A stretch of DNA of 55,875 bases from an uncultured Fretibacterium sp. (GCF_963548695.1 NZ_CAUUWA010000010.1:1-55875), one strand, 5' to 3'; positions 7,389 through 16,736 are shown, counted from the stretch's first letter. The notes: generated from the letters alone by a model not told the origin. A program made the numbers and translations.

Positions 7389-8534
7389 ATGCACGATATC
7401 GATGCGATTCTGGAGAAGATGCGGGAGGCCATTCCCGCCGGTCCGGTTCGGATCAAGGAGGCCGTCGAGGGGGGACGGAAGGTGGTGGGCTGTTACTGCG
7501 CCTACACGCCTTACGAGGTGATCCGGGCCGCGGGGGCCATCCCGGCCACCCTGTGCGCGACGAGCGAGAAGCCCATCGCCGCGGCGGAGGAGCACCTGCC
7601 TCGGAACCTCTGCCCGCTGATCAAGGCCAGCTACGGCTTCGCCCTGACCGACACCTGTCCTTACTTCCACTTCTGCGACCTGGTGGTGGGAGAGACGACC
7701 TGCGACGGCAAGAAGAAGATGTACGAGCTGATGGACCGTCTCAGGCCCACGCACGTCATGCAGCTGCCCCAGACCGTCTCCGAGGAGGCCGTGGGGCAGT
7801 GGCAGACGGAGATCGAGCGCCTGTCCCGGAGGCTGGAGGAGACCCTGGGCACCACGGTGACGGAGGAGGCGCTGAGGCGCGAGATCGCATGGCGCAACGA
7901 GGAGCGCCGCGTGATGGCGGACCTCTACGAGCTCTCCAAGCTGACCCCGGCGCCGCTGTCGGGGCGCGAGGTCCACATGGTGAACGAGTACTTCAAGGTC
8001 AGTTTCAGCGACCCCGGGATGCTGAACCGGATCCGGGACCTGACGCGCAAGCTCCGGGAGAACTACGAGGCGGGCGAACGCCGCGTGTCGGCGGACGCGC
8101 GGCGCATCATCGTCACGGGCTGCCCCACCGGCAAGAGCGTGGAGAAGGTGTTCAACGCCATCGAGGAGAACGGCGGCGTGATCGTCGCATTCGAGAACTG
8201 CGGGGGCATCAAGCCCAACTACGAGCTGGTGGACGAGTCGCTGCCCCCCTACGAGGCCCTGGCCCGGAAGTACCTGGGTATCCCCTGTTCCTGCATGACG
8301 CCGAACGACAAACGTCTGGACCTTCTGGAGGACCTCGCGGGGGAGTACGCCGCCGAGGGGATGGTGGACCTCATCCTCCAGGCGTGCCACACCTACAACG
8401 TGGAGTCCTTTCAGGTACACGAGCGCATGGAGAGCATGGGCATCCCCTGCATCACCGTGGAGACGGACTATTATCAGGGCGACGTGGAGCAGCTCAACAC
8501 GCGCATGGGCGCCTTCGTCGAGATGATGGGGTAG
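7389..8534 (+). CDS. Double-cubane-cluster anaerobic reductase (2-hydroxyacyl-CoA dehydratase family, YjiM-like)
   Basis: This is a 381-residue protein; the ATG at 7389 follows AAAAGGGG with about 10-base spacing. It is cysteine-rich in the right pattern: Cys35 and Cys37 (GCYCAYTPYE), Cys75 (NLCPLIKASYGF), Cys90 and Cys96 (DTCPYFHFCDLV), and Cys105 (GETTCDGKKKMYE). The last is the hallmark of the single-subunit branch that holds an [Fe8S9]-type double-cubane cluster. Established work on this branch shows ATP-dependent, low-potential reduction of small molecules when paired with a dedicated activase; the physiological substrate is unknown. The activase gene follows 5 bases later, and an SsuA-type importer follows that. 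Confidence 0.88.
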   Translation: MHDIDAILEKMREAIPAGPVRIKEAVEGGRKVVGCYCAYTPYEVIRAAGAIPATLCATSEKPIAAAEEHLPRNLCPLIKASYGFALTDTCPYFHFCDLVVGETTCDGKKKMYELMDRLRPTHVMQLPQTVSEEAVGQWQTEIERLSRRLEETLGTTVTEEALRREIAWRNEERRVMADLYELSKLTPAPLSGREVHMVNEYFKVSFSDPGMLNRIRDLTRKLRENYEAGERRVSADARRIIVTGCPTGKSVEKVFNAIEENGGVIVAFENCGGIKPNYELVDESLPPYEALARKYLGIPCSCMTPNDKRLDLLEDLAGEYAAEGMVDLILQACHTYNVESFQVHERMESMGIPCITVETDYYQGDVEQLNTRMGAFVEMMG

Positions 8535-8539
8535 GGGCC

Positions 8540-9379
8540 GTGGGCACGGGGGCGGACGGCGCGGGCGCGCCGATCTGGACGGTCGGGGTGGATATCGGTT
8601 CGGTGGGGGTCAAGGCCGTCCTGATGCGCGACGGGGAGTGGATCGACCGCCTTGTCGTCCCCACGGGCTGGAATCCCGGGGAGACGGGGACGGACGCCTG
8701 CGCGCGGCTCCTGGAGCGGAACGGCCTGACGCGGGACGACGTGGCGCGCACGGTCGCCACCGGCTACGGGCGGAACGCGGTGGAGGCCAACGGGCGCGTC
8801 ACGGAGATCTCCTGCCATGCCGTGGGCGCGGGCCGGCTCTTTCGGGATGGGAAGCCCGGCGGCGTGCGGACGATCCTGGACATCGGGGGGCAGGACAGCA
8901 AGGCCATCGCCCTGGACCGGGACGGGAACGTCGTCAACTTTCTGATGAACGACAAGTGTGCCGCGGGGACGGGGCGCTTTCTGCAGAACATGGCCGTCAT
9001 GCTGGGCTGCACCCTGGACGACTTCAGCAGCCTGCCCGACGATCTCGAGCCCCGCGCCATCTCCAGCATGTGCACGGTGTTCGCGGAGTCCGAGGTCGTG
9101 GGGCTCCTGGCCCAGGGGGTGGACAAGCGAGCCCTGTCCCTGGGGCTGCTGGATTCCGTAGCCTCCCGCGCGGAGGGGATGCTGCGGCGCGTGGGGCTCC
9201 ACGAGCCCGTGGCCTTCACCGGCGGGGTCTCGCGGAGCTGCAGCCTGGTGCGCCTTCTGGAGAAGCGGCTGGGCTGCGCCGTCCGGGTCAGTCCGGACTC
9301 GCAGCTCGCCGGGGCGCTGGGCGCGGCGCTCCTGGCTCGTAAGCAGGCGCTGCGGGGACGGGAGTCCCATCGTAGTTGA
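8540..9379 (+). CDS. Acyl-CoA dehydratase activase / double-cubane reductase ATPase (BadF/HgdC type, YjiL-like)
   Basis: This is a 279-residue ASKHA-fold ATPase starting at GTG 8540. The first phosphate-binding loop is GVDIGSVGVKAVLM and the second is LDIGGQDSKAI. Cys140 (NDKCAAGTGRFL) and Cys178 (SSMCTVFAESEVV) are the positions that hold the [4Fe-4S] cluster between two subunits of the dimer. The family uses ATP hydrolysis to push one electron at very low potential into its partner, here the adjacent reductase. It starts only 5 bases after the partner's stop codon. Confidence 0.9.
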   Translation: MGTGADGAGAPIWTVGVDIGSVGVKAVLMRDGEWIDRLVVPTGWNPGETGTDACARLLERNGLTRDDVARTVATGYGRNAVEANGRVTEISCHAVGAGRLFRDGKPGGVRTILDIGGQDSKAIALDRDGNVVNFLMNDKCAAGTGRFLQNMAVMLGCTLDDFSSLPDDLEPRAISSMCTVFAESEVVGLLAQGVDKRALSLGLLDSVASRAEGMLRRVGLHEPVAFTGGVSRSCSLVRLLEKRLGCAVRVSPDSQLAGALGAALLARKQALRGRESHRS

Positions 9380-9443
9380 TGGTCCGGCGTTTTGCGGCGT
9401 TGGCCTTGCGGCTTCGCCGAAAGAAAAAAAGGGAGTGTTGGGA

Positions 9444-10553
9444 ATGAAGAGATTTGCTGCGGTACTGGCGTTGTCCTGGGCCTTTGCTCTGCCCGCGTTC
9501 GCTGCGGAGGAGGAGAAGGCCCCTGTGATCCGCATGGCCTACACCATGACGACGCACCAACAGGGCTTTACCATCGCGCTGCAGAAGGGAGAGGCCTTCA
9601 AGGACTTCGGCGTCTGGTTCAAGCCGGTCGTCGAGAAGGAGAAGTACGACCTCTACCGGGGGGACAAAAGGATAGCCCGGTTCGAGGTCATCGTGACCAA
9701 GAGCGGTTCCGAGGCCGCGTCGCTCTTCGCTCAGGAGCACCTGGATCTGACGACGAACTCGTTCCCCGCCATGCTGTCCGCAATCGACAGCGGCACGCCG
9801 ATCAAGGTGCTGGCCCCCATCCAGGCGGACGGCATCGCGATGGTCGGACGCCTGGACTCGCCCGTGAACGATTGGGATTCCCTCATGGCGTTCATCAAGG
9901 AGGCCAAGGCGCCCGTCAAGCTGGGGTACCACTCCCCGACCAGCGCCCCGAAGATCCTCGTCGAGGCGGCTCTCTTCGAGGCCGGCCTGCGCCTGACGGG
10001 GGACGCGAACGCGACGAAGGACGAGGCCGATGTCCTCCTGGTCGACTTGAAAGGGGTCGCCAACTTCAACCCCGCGCTGACCTCGGGACAGGTCGACTTC
10101 TGGGTTGCTCCCGCACCTATCCCGCAGGTGTCGGTGCTGAAGAAGCAGGGCAAGATGATCCTGGACCTCAAAACCCTGCCCCCGGCAGGAAAATGGGATC
10201 ACTTCCCCTGCTGCGTGACCGCCGCGCATGTGAACGTCATCGAGAAGCACCCGGACGTCCTGGACGCCTATCTGGAGCTCCTGACCAAATCGAGCGCCTG
10301 GTGCAACGCGAACAAGCCGGAGGCGGACGAGCTTTCTGCGGTCTGGTTCGGCGTCCCCGTCGAGGCGACGCGCCTGTCCGAGATGACGTACTCGACGAAC
10401 CCGGACGAGAAATGGTTCCGAAACGCGTCTCTGTACCCCGATATGCTGAACAAGATGGGGCAGTTCAAGAACCGTCTGAAGGGCAAAACCCTCGAGGAGA
10501 GCAAGGAGCTGGTCTTCGACCTCCGCTGGGCCGAGAAGTATAACGCGAAGTAA
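9444..10553 (+). CDS. ABC transporter substrate-binding protein, NMT1/SsuA type (second importer)
   Basis: This is a 369-residue periplasmic protein. The ATG at 9444 follows GGGAG with 8-base spacing. The signal peptide is MKRFAAVLALSWAFALPAFA. NMT1-like segments include LDLTTNSFPAMLSAIDSG and KAPVKLGYHSPTSAPKILVE. At 369 residues it is longer than the binding protein of the left importer and differs clearly from it, so the two systems likely bind different ligands or different forms of one ligand. It sits directly after the reductase and activase genes. Confidence 0.9.
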   Translation: MKRFAAVLALSWAFALPAFAAEEEKAPVIRMAYTMTTHQQGFTIALQKGEAFKDFGVWFKPVVEKEKYDLYRGDKRIARFEVIVTKSGSEAASLFAQEHLDLTTNSFPAMLSAIDSGTPIKVLAPIQADGIAMVGRLDSPVNDWDSLMAFIKEAKAPVKLGYHSPTSAPKILVEAALFEAGLRLTGDANATKDEADVLLVDLKGVANFNPALTSGQVDFWVAPAPIPQVSVLKKQGKMILDLKTLPPAGKWDHFPCCVTAAHVNVIEKHPDVLDAYLELLTKSSAWCNANKPEADELSAVWFGVPVEATRLSEMTYSTNPDEKWFRNASLYPDMLNKMGQFKNRLKGKTLEESKELVFDLRWAEKYNAK

Positions 10554-10556
10554 ACG

Positions 10557-11393
10557 ATGAGGCATTGCCTGAGCCGGGGCCTCCTTTCCTTGGTCGCCCC
10601 GGCGCTCTTCCTGCTCTTCTGGCACTACGCGTCCCTGCGGATCGACAACCCGGTCGTCCTGCCGCAGATCGGGGAGGTGCTGTCGCTTCTGCTCCACCCC
10701 ACGGAAAACCTGCTGAACATGGGCTCCCTCGTCGGCAACGTGACCGTCAGCTTCGTCCGCGTGTTCGGGGGGTACCTCCTGGCCGTGTTCGTCGCCGTCC
10801 CGCTGGGGCTCGCGATGGGATACTGGAGCTGGCTGAACCGGATGTTGGGGCTGATGGCCGGGCTCTTTCGCCCCATCCCCCCCTTGTCCTGGATCCCCCT
10901 TGTGCTGGCCTGGTTCGGCGTCGCCAGTATGGCGACGATCCTGGGCATCGAGGAGGGGGCGTGGTACCCTTTCTTCAGCAACATCAAGCTCTCCATGCTG
11001 TTCATCATCTTCATCGGGGCCTTCTTCCCCATCTTGGTGAACACCATTGGGGGCGTGCAGAGCGTCCGGGTGACGCTGATCGACGCGGTTCGGGTTCTGG
11101 GCGCGTCGCCGTGGCAGATCGTCCGCTACGTCGTCCTCCCCTACGCCGCCCCGCAGGTCTTCACGGGGCTGAGGGTGGGGCTGGGCGTCGCATGGATGTG
11201 CCTGGTCTCGGCGGAGATGATGCCCGGCAGCATCTCGGGGGTTGGGTACCTCATCACGCACGCCTACACGGTGGCGCAGACGGACGTCGTCATCGCGGGG
11301 ATGATCGCCATTGGCGTCATGGGGATTATGATCGACTCGATCTTCATGCTGATCGAGCGCCGCGCGTTTCAGTGGCAAAGTCTGTACAGGTGA
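10557..11393 (+). CDS. ABC transporter permease (second importer)
   Basis: This is a 278-residue permease of the SsuC/TauC family that starts 3 bases after the binding-protein stop. Hydrophobic spans include LVAPALFLLFWHYASL, YLLAVFVAVPLGLAMG and LFIIFIGAFFPILVN. The EAA-type loop lies near LIDAVRVLGASPWQIVRYVV. An insertion around GIEEGAWYPFFSNIKLS is slightly unusual. It forms the channel with the following ATPase. Confidence 0.92.
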   Translation: MRHCLSRGLLSLVAPALFLLFWHYASLRIDNPVVLPQIGEVLSLLLHPTENLLNMGSLVGNVTVSFVRVFGGYLLAVFVAVPLGLAMGYWSWLNRMLGLMAGLFRPIPPLSWIPLVLAWFGVASMATILGIEEGAWYPFFSNIKLSMLFIIFIGAFFPILVNTIGGVQSVRVTLIDAVRVLGASPWQIVRYVVLPYAAPQVFTGLRVGLGVAWMCLVSAEMMPGSISGVGYLITHAYTVAQTDVVIAGMIAIGVMGIMIDSIFMLIERRAFQWQSLYR

Positions 11394-11413
11394 TGGTATG
11401 ATAAGGTGACGGA

Positions 11414-12181
11414 ATGATAAAAGAACGCAGCCTTCTCAGGATCGAGGGCTTGGGCAAACACTTCGCATCGGATCAAGGCAGGGACATCGCCGCCCTTCTG
11501 GATGTCAACCTCTCGGTGAAGGAGAACGAGTTCGTCTGCATCGTGGGACCCTCCGGGTGCGGGAAGTCCACGCTGCTGCGGATCTTGGCCGGCCTGGAGC
11601 GCCCCTCCGGTGGCAGGGCGCTGATGAAGGGGGTGGAGATCAAAGGCCCAGGGCGAGAGCGGGGCATGGTCTTTCAGGAATACTCGTTGATGCCCTGGCG
11701 CAGCGTGGAGGAGAACGTCTGGATGGGCCCGGAGCTGTTGGGACGTTCGGTTGGAGAGCGGAAAGCGGCTGCAGCACACTACATCGAGCTCGTCAAGCTG
11801 AATGGTTTCGAGCGAGCCCTTCCCCACGAGCTCTCCGGGGGGATGCGGCAGCGCGTGGCCATTGCCCGGGCTCTGGCGAACGACCCGGAGATCCTGCTGA
11901 TGGACGAGCCGTTCGGCGCCCTTGACTCCCACACGCGGATTATCCTGCAAAAGGAGCTTTTGAAGATCTGGCAGGCGCACCGCAAGACGATCCTGTTCGT
12001 GACCCACAGCGTGGACGAGGCCGTCTTCCTGGCCGACCGTATCGTCGTCATGTCTGCCCGACCGGGACGGGTCGTCCTGGAGGAGTCCCTGGATTTGCCT
12101 CACCCCAGAAAAAGGGACAACCCCCTCTACGCCAGGACGCTGGAGAAGATCCTGGAGCTCTTGGAGGCGGAACAGGCGTGA
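11414..12181 (+). CDS. ABC transporter ATP-binding protein (second importer)
   Basis: This is a 255-residue ATPase. Walker A is VGPSGCGKSTL, the Q-loop is MVFQEYSLMPW, the signature is LSGGMRQRVAIA, Walker B is ILLMDEPFGALD and the H-loop is VTHSVDEAV. It completes the binding protein-permease-ATPase set and is the last gene of the double-cubane operon. The next gene begins 83 bases on and has different functional content. Confidence 0.93.
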   Translation: MIKERSLLRIEGLGKHFASDQGRDIAALLDVNLSVKENEFVCIVGPSGCGKSTLLRILAGLERPSGGRALMKGVEIKGPGRERGMVFQEYSLMPWRSVEENVWMGPELLGRSVGERKAAAAHYIELVKLNGFERALPHELSGGMRQRVAIARALANDPEILLMDEPFGALDSHTRIILQKELLKIWQAHRKTILFVTHSVDEAVFLADRIVVMSARPGRVVLEESLDLPHPRKRDNPLYARTLEKILELLEAEQA

Positions 12182-12264
12182 GGTACTTTTCTGCATTTGT
12201 GCAGTGTTTCAGGCGGACCGAGGGATCTTGAGCATGCTTTGAGACAAGAGAGGTGCCCTTGACG

Positions 12265-13350
12265 ATGATAAGAACGGCAACTTTTAAAAATTTTCGAGGG
12301 TTCGAGGACTTCCAACTTTCCGATCTGAGCCCTGTCACTCTGATATCGGGCAAGAACAATGTTGGCAAGAGTTCGATCCTCGAGGGCATCTTTCTGGCGC
12401 TGGATTACGGCGCGGCAGATTCTTTTTTGGCTCTCAGCAGCCTTCGCGGCTCTTCCGTGATGCCGGAACCGGACATCCTGTGGACGCCGCTGTTCCACGA
12501 TCCGGAGCGCGAGATCGAGATCGAAATGACGCTCGACGATACTCCGCTGCGTCTTCGCTATTCCAGGGACGATATTTTTTTGCCCCTCAGCGCCGGCAAC
12601 ATTCCGCAGAATTTGATGCAGTTTATATCGTCCGCCAAACAAACGTATACTCTGAAATTTGATTTTCGCTATGGGGAACTCTCCGAGAGCGGTCATTTCA
12701 TATTGAATTCGTCAGGGATAGGGAAAAATACGACCTCGGGTGGAAACACGGCATCGGAACAACTATCGACCCGGTTGCCTGTTACGCATTATATCCCAGC
12801 CGCGAGGCTCAACAACGACAGCGACGTCACTGCCCTGGGCAAGCTGGAGCTCGAGGGCAGGAAGGAGCAGGTGATTTCGGCTCTGAGGGTCATCGATGGC
12901 TCCATCTCGGACATCACAACGTTGGTCATCGGCGGGCAGCCCCAGCTCTACGCAAAAATGAGAGGGCGGCTGCTGCCCCTCAAAATGGCCGGCGACGGCG
13001 TCAATCGTCTGCTTTCCATCCTTTTGACGATCATGAGGAATCCTGGCCCGAATGCGGTTGTCCTCATCGACGAGATCGAGACGGGGTTTCATTACTCCGT
13101 GTACGGGAGACTGTGGGAGGCGGTCATGAACACCGCGCGGGAGAACCGCTGCCAGGTCATTGCGACCACGCACAGCTATGAGTGCATTCAGGGCGCCGTG
13201 GCCGCAGGGGATGCGGCACGGGACGATTTTTGCTACTTCAGGATTGACCGCGGCGAGGACGATGACGAGGATGATAAGGACATCGTCGCCCGCAGGTATT
13301 CCGGGGATCTGTTGAACACCGCCATGGAGATGGAGATGGAGGTCCGCTGA
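12265..13350 (+). CDS. AAA family ATPase, OLD/RecF-like (AAA_15/AAA_21 type)
   Basis: From the ATG at 12265 this is 361 residues. TTG at 12259 and GTG at 12253 are in-frame alternatives; the GAGAGG ribosome site fits TTG best by spacing. Walker A is GKNNVGKS (residues 29-36). The ABC-like signature is in KMAGDGVNRLLSI (about 240-252), Walker B is VVLIDEIETG (about 265-274), and ATTHS (300-304) provides the switch histidine. This is the layout of OLD/AriA-type ATPases without the nuclease half. The stop overlaps the start of the TOPRIM gene (TGATG), so the two are translated together. Paired ATPase and TOPRIM genes are typical of anti-phage systems such as PARIS. Confidence 0.85.
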   Translation: MIRTATFKNFRGFEDFQLSDLSPVTLISGKNNVGKSSILEGIFLALDYGAADSFLALSSLRGSSVMPEPDILWTPLFHDPEREIEIEMTLDDTPLRLRYSRDDIFLPLSAGNIPQNLMQFISSAKQTYTLKFDFRYGELSESGHFILNSSGIGKNTTSGGNTASEQLSTRLPVTHYIPAARLNNDSDVTALGKLELEGRKEQVISALRVIDGSISDITTLVIGGQPQLYAKMRGRLLPLKMAGDGVNRLLSILLTIMRNPGPNAVVLIDEIETGFHYSVYGRLWEAVMNTARENRCQVIATTHSYECIQGAVAAGDAARDDFCYFRIDRGEDDDEDDKDIVARRYSGDLLNTAMEMEMEVR

Positions 13351-14060
13351 TGGCGACGGGCGCGGCTCGGGGCCTCCCGGAGACAAGGGGAAAAAATACC
13401 AAGGTAGAGAAGAGACACCTCATTTTATGCGAGGGAAGGGATGAGCTGGGTTTTCTGATCGCCTATCTGAACTCCGCGCACTTGTCGGCAACGCCCGGAT
13501 TTTCAGAGGACATCCAGGTTATGGATTTTGGAGGAAACAGCGACCTGCTCGAGCAGCTCAAGGTCTTGAAGGTCACTCCCGGCTTCGACGAGGTCAAAAC
13601 CCTGTTGATCGTTCGGGATGCGGAGAGGGATGCAAATGCGGCGATCCGGCAGATCAGAACGGCCTTGGAGAAAAATGGATTCTCCGCTCCGGACAGCCCC
13701 CATCAGTGGGTAACGGATAGGAAGAACAAGGACATCGAAATCGGCTTTCTTCTCTTCCCCGTTTGTCATGGAACTCCCGTTGCGGGAACCCTGGAAGACC
13801 TCTGTGCCTTTATCCTGAAAGATCCGAACCCGCCGAAGCTTTTGGAGGCCGTCGATCGTTTTCTGGATCAACTGAAAATAGAACGCGGCAGAGATTTTGT
13901 ACACAGGTTCAAGACACGGCTGCATACCTGCCTTGCGGTCTCGGATAAATATGTCGGAATGAAGATTGGAGAGGCGGCCAAGGCGGGGGCTTTTGACTGG
14001 AGCGACGAGAGATTGACGCCATTGAGGGAGTTTATCCAGGAGAAGATGTGTCGAGGTTGA
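13350..14060 (+). CDS. TOPRIM-fold protein (DUF3226/DUF4435-like), partner of the AAA ATPase
   Basis: This is a 236-residue protein. The N-terminal LILCEGRDELGFL (Glu28) supplies the TOPRIM glutamate, and TLLIVRDAERDA (Asp90, Glu92, Asp94) supplies the acidic cluster in place of the usual DxD. The C-terminal half includes LHTCLAVSDKYVGMKIGEAA, a pattern seen in DUF3226-like proteins. TOPRIM proteins coupled to ABC-type ATPases cut nucleic acid when released by a trigger, as AriB does in PARIS. Nuclease activity here is inferred from fold and context. The start overlaps the ATPase stop codon. Confidence 0.75.
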   Translation: MATGAARGLPETRGKNTKVEKRHLILCEGRDELGFLIAYLNSAHLSATPGFSEDIQVMDFGGNSDLLEQLKVLKVTPGFDEVKTLLIVRDAERDANAAIRQIRTALEKNGFSAPDSPHQWVTDRKNKDIEIGFLLFPVCHGTPVAGTLEDLCAFILKDPNPPKLLEAVDRFLDQLKIERGRDFVHRFKTRLHTCLAVSDKYVGMKIGEAAKAGAFDWSDERLTPLREFIQEKMCRG

Positions 14061-14112
14061 CCCGTAACCCGGGGCTTTCGGAGGTTCAGAAAACGAAGGG
14101 AGCTGGATCGTG

Positions 14113-15756
14113 ATGAAAAGCGTCACCAGAAGTTCGTGCGCCGCGTGGGCGCTGTCGCTGTGCCTCGTTCTGTCGTCGATCTTCGCCGGCGCGTCCCGGG
14201 CCGGGGAGCCCCGGGTGCTCCGCATTCCCATCGACGAGGAGCCGGACTCCTTCAACGTGGCCCGCGTCTCCGACTACTACTCCGCCATGGTGGCCTCCCA
14301 GGTCATCGAGGGGCTGACCGGCATCGTCGTCAAGGACGGACGCGAGGTCGCGGCGCCCGCCTGCGCGGAGTCCTGGGAGACGAGCGAGGACGGCCTGACC
14401 TGGACGTTCCGCCTGAGGGAGATGAAGTGGTCCGACGGCAAGCCGCTGCGGGCCGCGGACTTCGTGTACGGGATCTCCCGCGTGCTCGACCCCACGACCG
14501 CGTCCCCCATCTCGGGGAAGGTCCGCTTCATCAAGAACGCGGGCGACGTCCTGCTGGGCAGGAAGCCGCTCTCCGAGTTGGGGCTGGAGGCCCCCGACGA
14601 CCGGACGCTCGTGATCCGCCTGGAGCACCCGGTCCCCTACCTGCTGCAGAGCGCGGCGGGCACGGCCATGTTCCCCGCGCGCCGGGACGTCGTGGAGAAG
14701 TACGGAGACGCCTACGGGACGGACGCGGGCAAGATCGTGGGCTGCGGCCCCTTCATCCTCGAGGAGTGGGTCCACAACAGCTCCCTCGCCTTCGTCAGGA
14801 ACCCCCTCTACTGGGACGCGGAGAACGTGAAGCTGGACCGCCTCGAGATGAAGATCGTCGCCGAGGAGTCGACCAAGATCGGCGACTTCGAGAACGGGGG
14901 GCTGGACCTCACCTCCGTCTACTCCGCGGAGTGGGCGAAGAAGCTGGACGAGAACCCCGCCGGCAAGGGCGGGTACGTCAAGAACATCGTCACCATGCCC
15001 GAGACCAAATACGTCTTCTTCAACCAGACGGTCCCGCCCTTCTCCAACAAAAAGGTGCGCCTGGCGTTCAGCCTCGCGCTCGACCGGGAGGAGATTCACA
15101 GGGACGTCAGCCTGGGGCTGGAGCCGGCCGCCTGGGGCTGGCTGCCGCCGGCCATGGACCTGGACGGGGAGAACTTCCGCAAGCTGGCGGGGGAGCCCGT
15201 CAGGGATCTGGCCGCGGCCCATCCCGACCCCAGGGCGCTCCTGGCCGAGGGACTGAAGGAGCTGGGGATGAGCGGCGCTCCCGAGGAGCTGAAGGTCGTC
15301 CTCATGTGCCACAACGCCACCCGGGACTTCGCGGAGTACCTCCAGCAGGCCTACAAGACGAGGCTGGGCGTCGACCTGGAGCTCGACCCCGTGGAGTGGC
15401 CCGTCTTCCAGGAGCGCAACCGCAACCTGGACTACCAGATGGGCTACAAATCCTACTACGCGGACTTCAACGATCCCTCCTCCATGATGGACCTGTGGAT
15501 CACGGGCGCCCGGACCATCCCCACGGGGTGGTCGAACGAGAGGTACGACGCCCTGGTCCGGGAGGCCGGGCGGAGCGCGGACAGGACCCTGAGGGCAAAG
15601 AACTATACTGAGGCGGAGCGCATCCTGCTGGAGGAGGGGACGATCGCCCCCTACGCCTATGCCACCGGGTTTGACTACGTCCATCCCTACGTGAAGGGGT
15701 ACGCCGCCCCCACCTTCACCGCCATGCTCTACAAGACCGTCTCCGTCGAGAGATAG
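14113..15756 (+). CDS. Oligopeptide ABC transporter substrate-binding protein (OppA/DppA family)
   Basis: This is 547 residues from the ATG at 14113; a GTG one codon upstream (14110) is equally placed relative to AGGGAG at 14097-14102. The signal peptide is about 30 residues (hydrophobic core CAAWALSLCLVLSSIFAG). Family 5 solute-binding features include LRIPIDEEPDSFNVARVSD, ESWETSEDGLTWTFRLRE and KWSDGKPLRAADFVYGISR, plus a C-terminal lobe with YKSYYADFNDPSSMMDLW. It captures peptides in the periplasm for the permease and ATPase genes that follow. Confidence 0.93.
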   Translation: MKSVTRSSCAAWALSLCLVLSSIFAGASRAGEPRVLRIPIDEEPDSFNVARVSDYYSAMVASQVIEGLTGIVVKDGREVAAPACAESWETSEDGLTWTFRLREMKWSDGKPLRAADFVYGISRVLDPTTASPISGKVRFIKNAGDVLLGRKPLSELGLEAPDDRTLVIRLEHPVPYLLQSAAGTAMFPARRDVVEKYGDAYGTDAGKIVGCGPFILEEWVHNSSLAFVRNPLYWDAENVKLDRLEMKIVAEESTKIGDFENGGLDLTSVYSAEWAKKLDENPAGKGGYVKNIVTMPETKYVFFNQTVPPFSNKKVRLAFSLALDREEIHRDVSLGLEPAAWGWLPPAMDLDGENFRKLAGEPVRDLAAAHPDPRALLAEGLKELGMSGAPEELKVVLMCHNATRDFAEYLQQAYKTRLGVDLELDPVEWPVFQERNRNLDYQMGYKSYYADFNDPSSMMDLWITGARTIPTGWSNERYDALVREAGRSADRTLRAKNYTEAERILLEEGTIAPYAYATGFDYVHPYVKGYAAPTFTAMLYKTVSVER

Positions 15757-15791
15757 CGCCCGTCCGGACGCGGGACGAAGGAAGGGTTTCG

Positions 15792-16736
15792 ATGACTCGG
15801 TACGTCCTCAAAAGGCTGCTCTACTCGCTCGTCGCCCTGTTCGTGGCGATGAGCGCCACGTTCTTCATCATCCACTCCGTGCCGGGCAACCCCATCGAGG
15901 CCATGACCGAGAAGCTGCCCGAGTCCCTGCGCCGCCAGACCTTCGAGCGCTACGGGTTCGACAGGCCCCTTTCGGAGCAATACGTGCTCTTCTGGAAGCG
16001 GCTGCTGACGGAGGGGGACCTGGGCGAGTCGCTGCGCTACCGGGGGCGGGGCGTCGGGGACATCCTCTCCCGCTACGCCCCCGTGTCCGGGGTGCTGGGC
16101 CTGACGGCCATCCTCTGGGGGGCGGGGCTCGGGGTCACACTGGGCGTCGTGGCGGCGCTCCACCGCGGAAGGGCGCTGGACTACGCGGTCATGCTCCTGG
16201 CGATCCTGGGGGTGTCCATCCCCAACTTCGTGCTGGCCTCCCTGTTCCAATACTTCCTGGCCGTGCGGCTGGGCTGGTTCCCCGTCACGGGCTGGGGCGG
16301 CTTCGCCCACGTCGTGCTCCCCGCCCTGGCCCTGTCCTTCTACTCCACGGCTCAGTACGCCCGCTTCATGCGCGCAAGCTGCCTGGAAGTCCTGAGCCAG
16401 GACTACATCCTGGCCGCGCGGGCCCGGGGCATGAGCCGCCTCCGCCTGGTTCGCCGGCACGTGCTGCGCAACGCCATCCTGCCCATCGTGACCCTGCTGG
16501 GGCCCCAGATCGCCCTGATGTTCGGCGGGGCCTTCGTGGTGGAGCGCATCTTCTCCGTGCCCGGGCTGGGGTTCTACTTCGTCTCGTCGGTCGGGGACCG
16601 GGACTACACCCTGATCATGGGGCAGACGGTCTTTTTGTCGGCCCTCTACATCCTGTCGATGCTGGCCGTGGACGTCCTCTACGGCTTTCTGGACCCCCGA
16701 ATCCGCTTCGCGCGGGACGGCGGCGGAACCCTATGA
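15792..16736 (+). CDS. Oligopeptide ABC transporter permease (OppB/DppB family)
   Basis: This is a 314-residue inner-membrane protein with the DppB N-terminus (MTRYVLKRLLYSLVALFVAM), six predicted membrane spans, and the EAA-type loop around DYILAARARGMSRLRLVRRH. It overlaps the next permease by four bases (ATGA), which is usual for this pair. Confidence 0.95.
   Translation: MTRYVLKRLLYSLVALFVAMSATFFIIHSVPGNPIEAMTEKLPESLRRQTFERYGFDRPLSEQYVLFWKRLLTEGDLGESLRYRGRGVGDILSRYAPVSGVLGLTAILWGAGLGVTLGVVAALHRGRALDYAVMLLAILGVSIPNFVLASLFQYFLAVRLGWFPVTGWGGFAHVVLPALALSFYSTAQYARFMRASCLEVLSQDYILAARARGMSRLRLVRRHVLRNAILPIVTLLGPQIALMFGGAFVVERIFSVPGLGFYFVSSVGDRDYTLIMGQTVFLSALYILSMLAVDVLYGFLDPRIRFARDGGGTL

Noticed and set aside
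9288..11378. A 696-codon open frame on the minus strand
   Set aside because: It is antisense to the intact binding-protein and permease genes; the composition is typical of GC-rich antisense frames.
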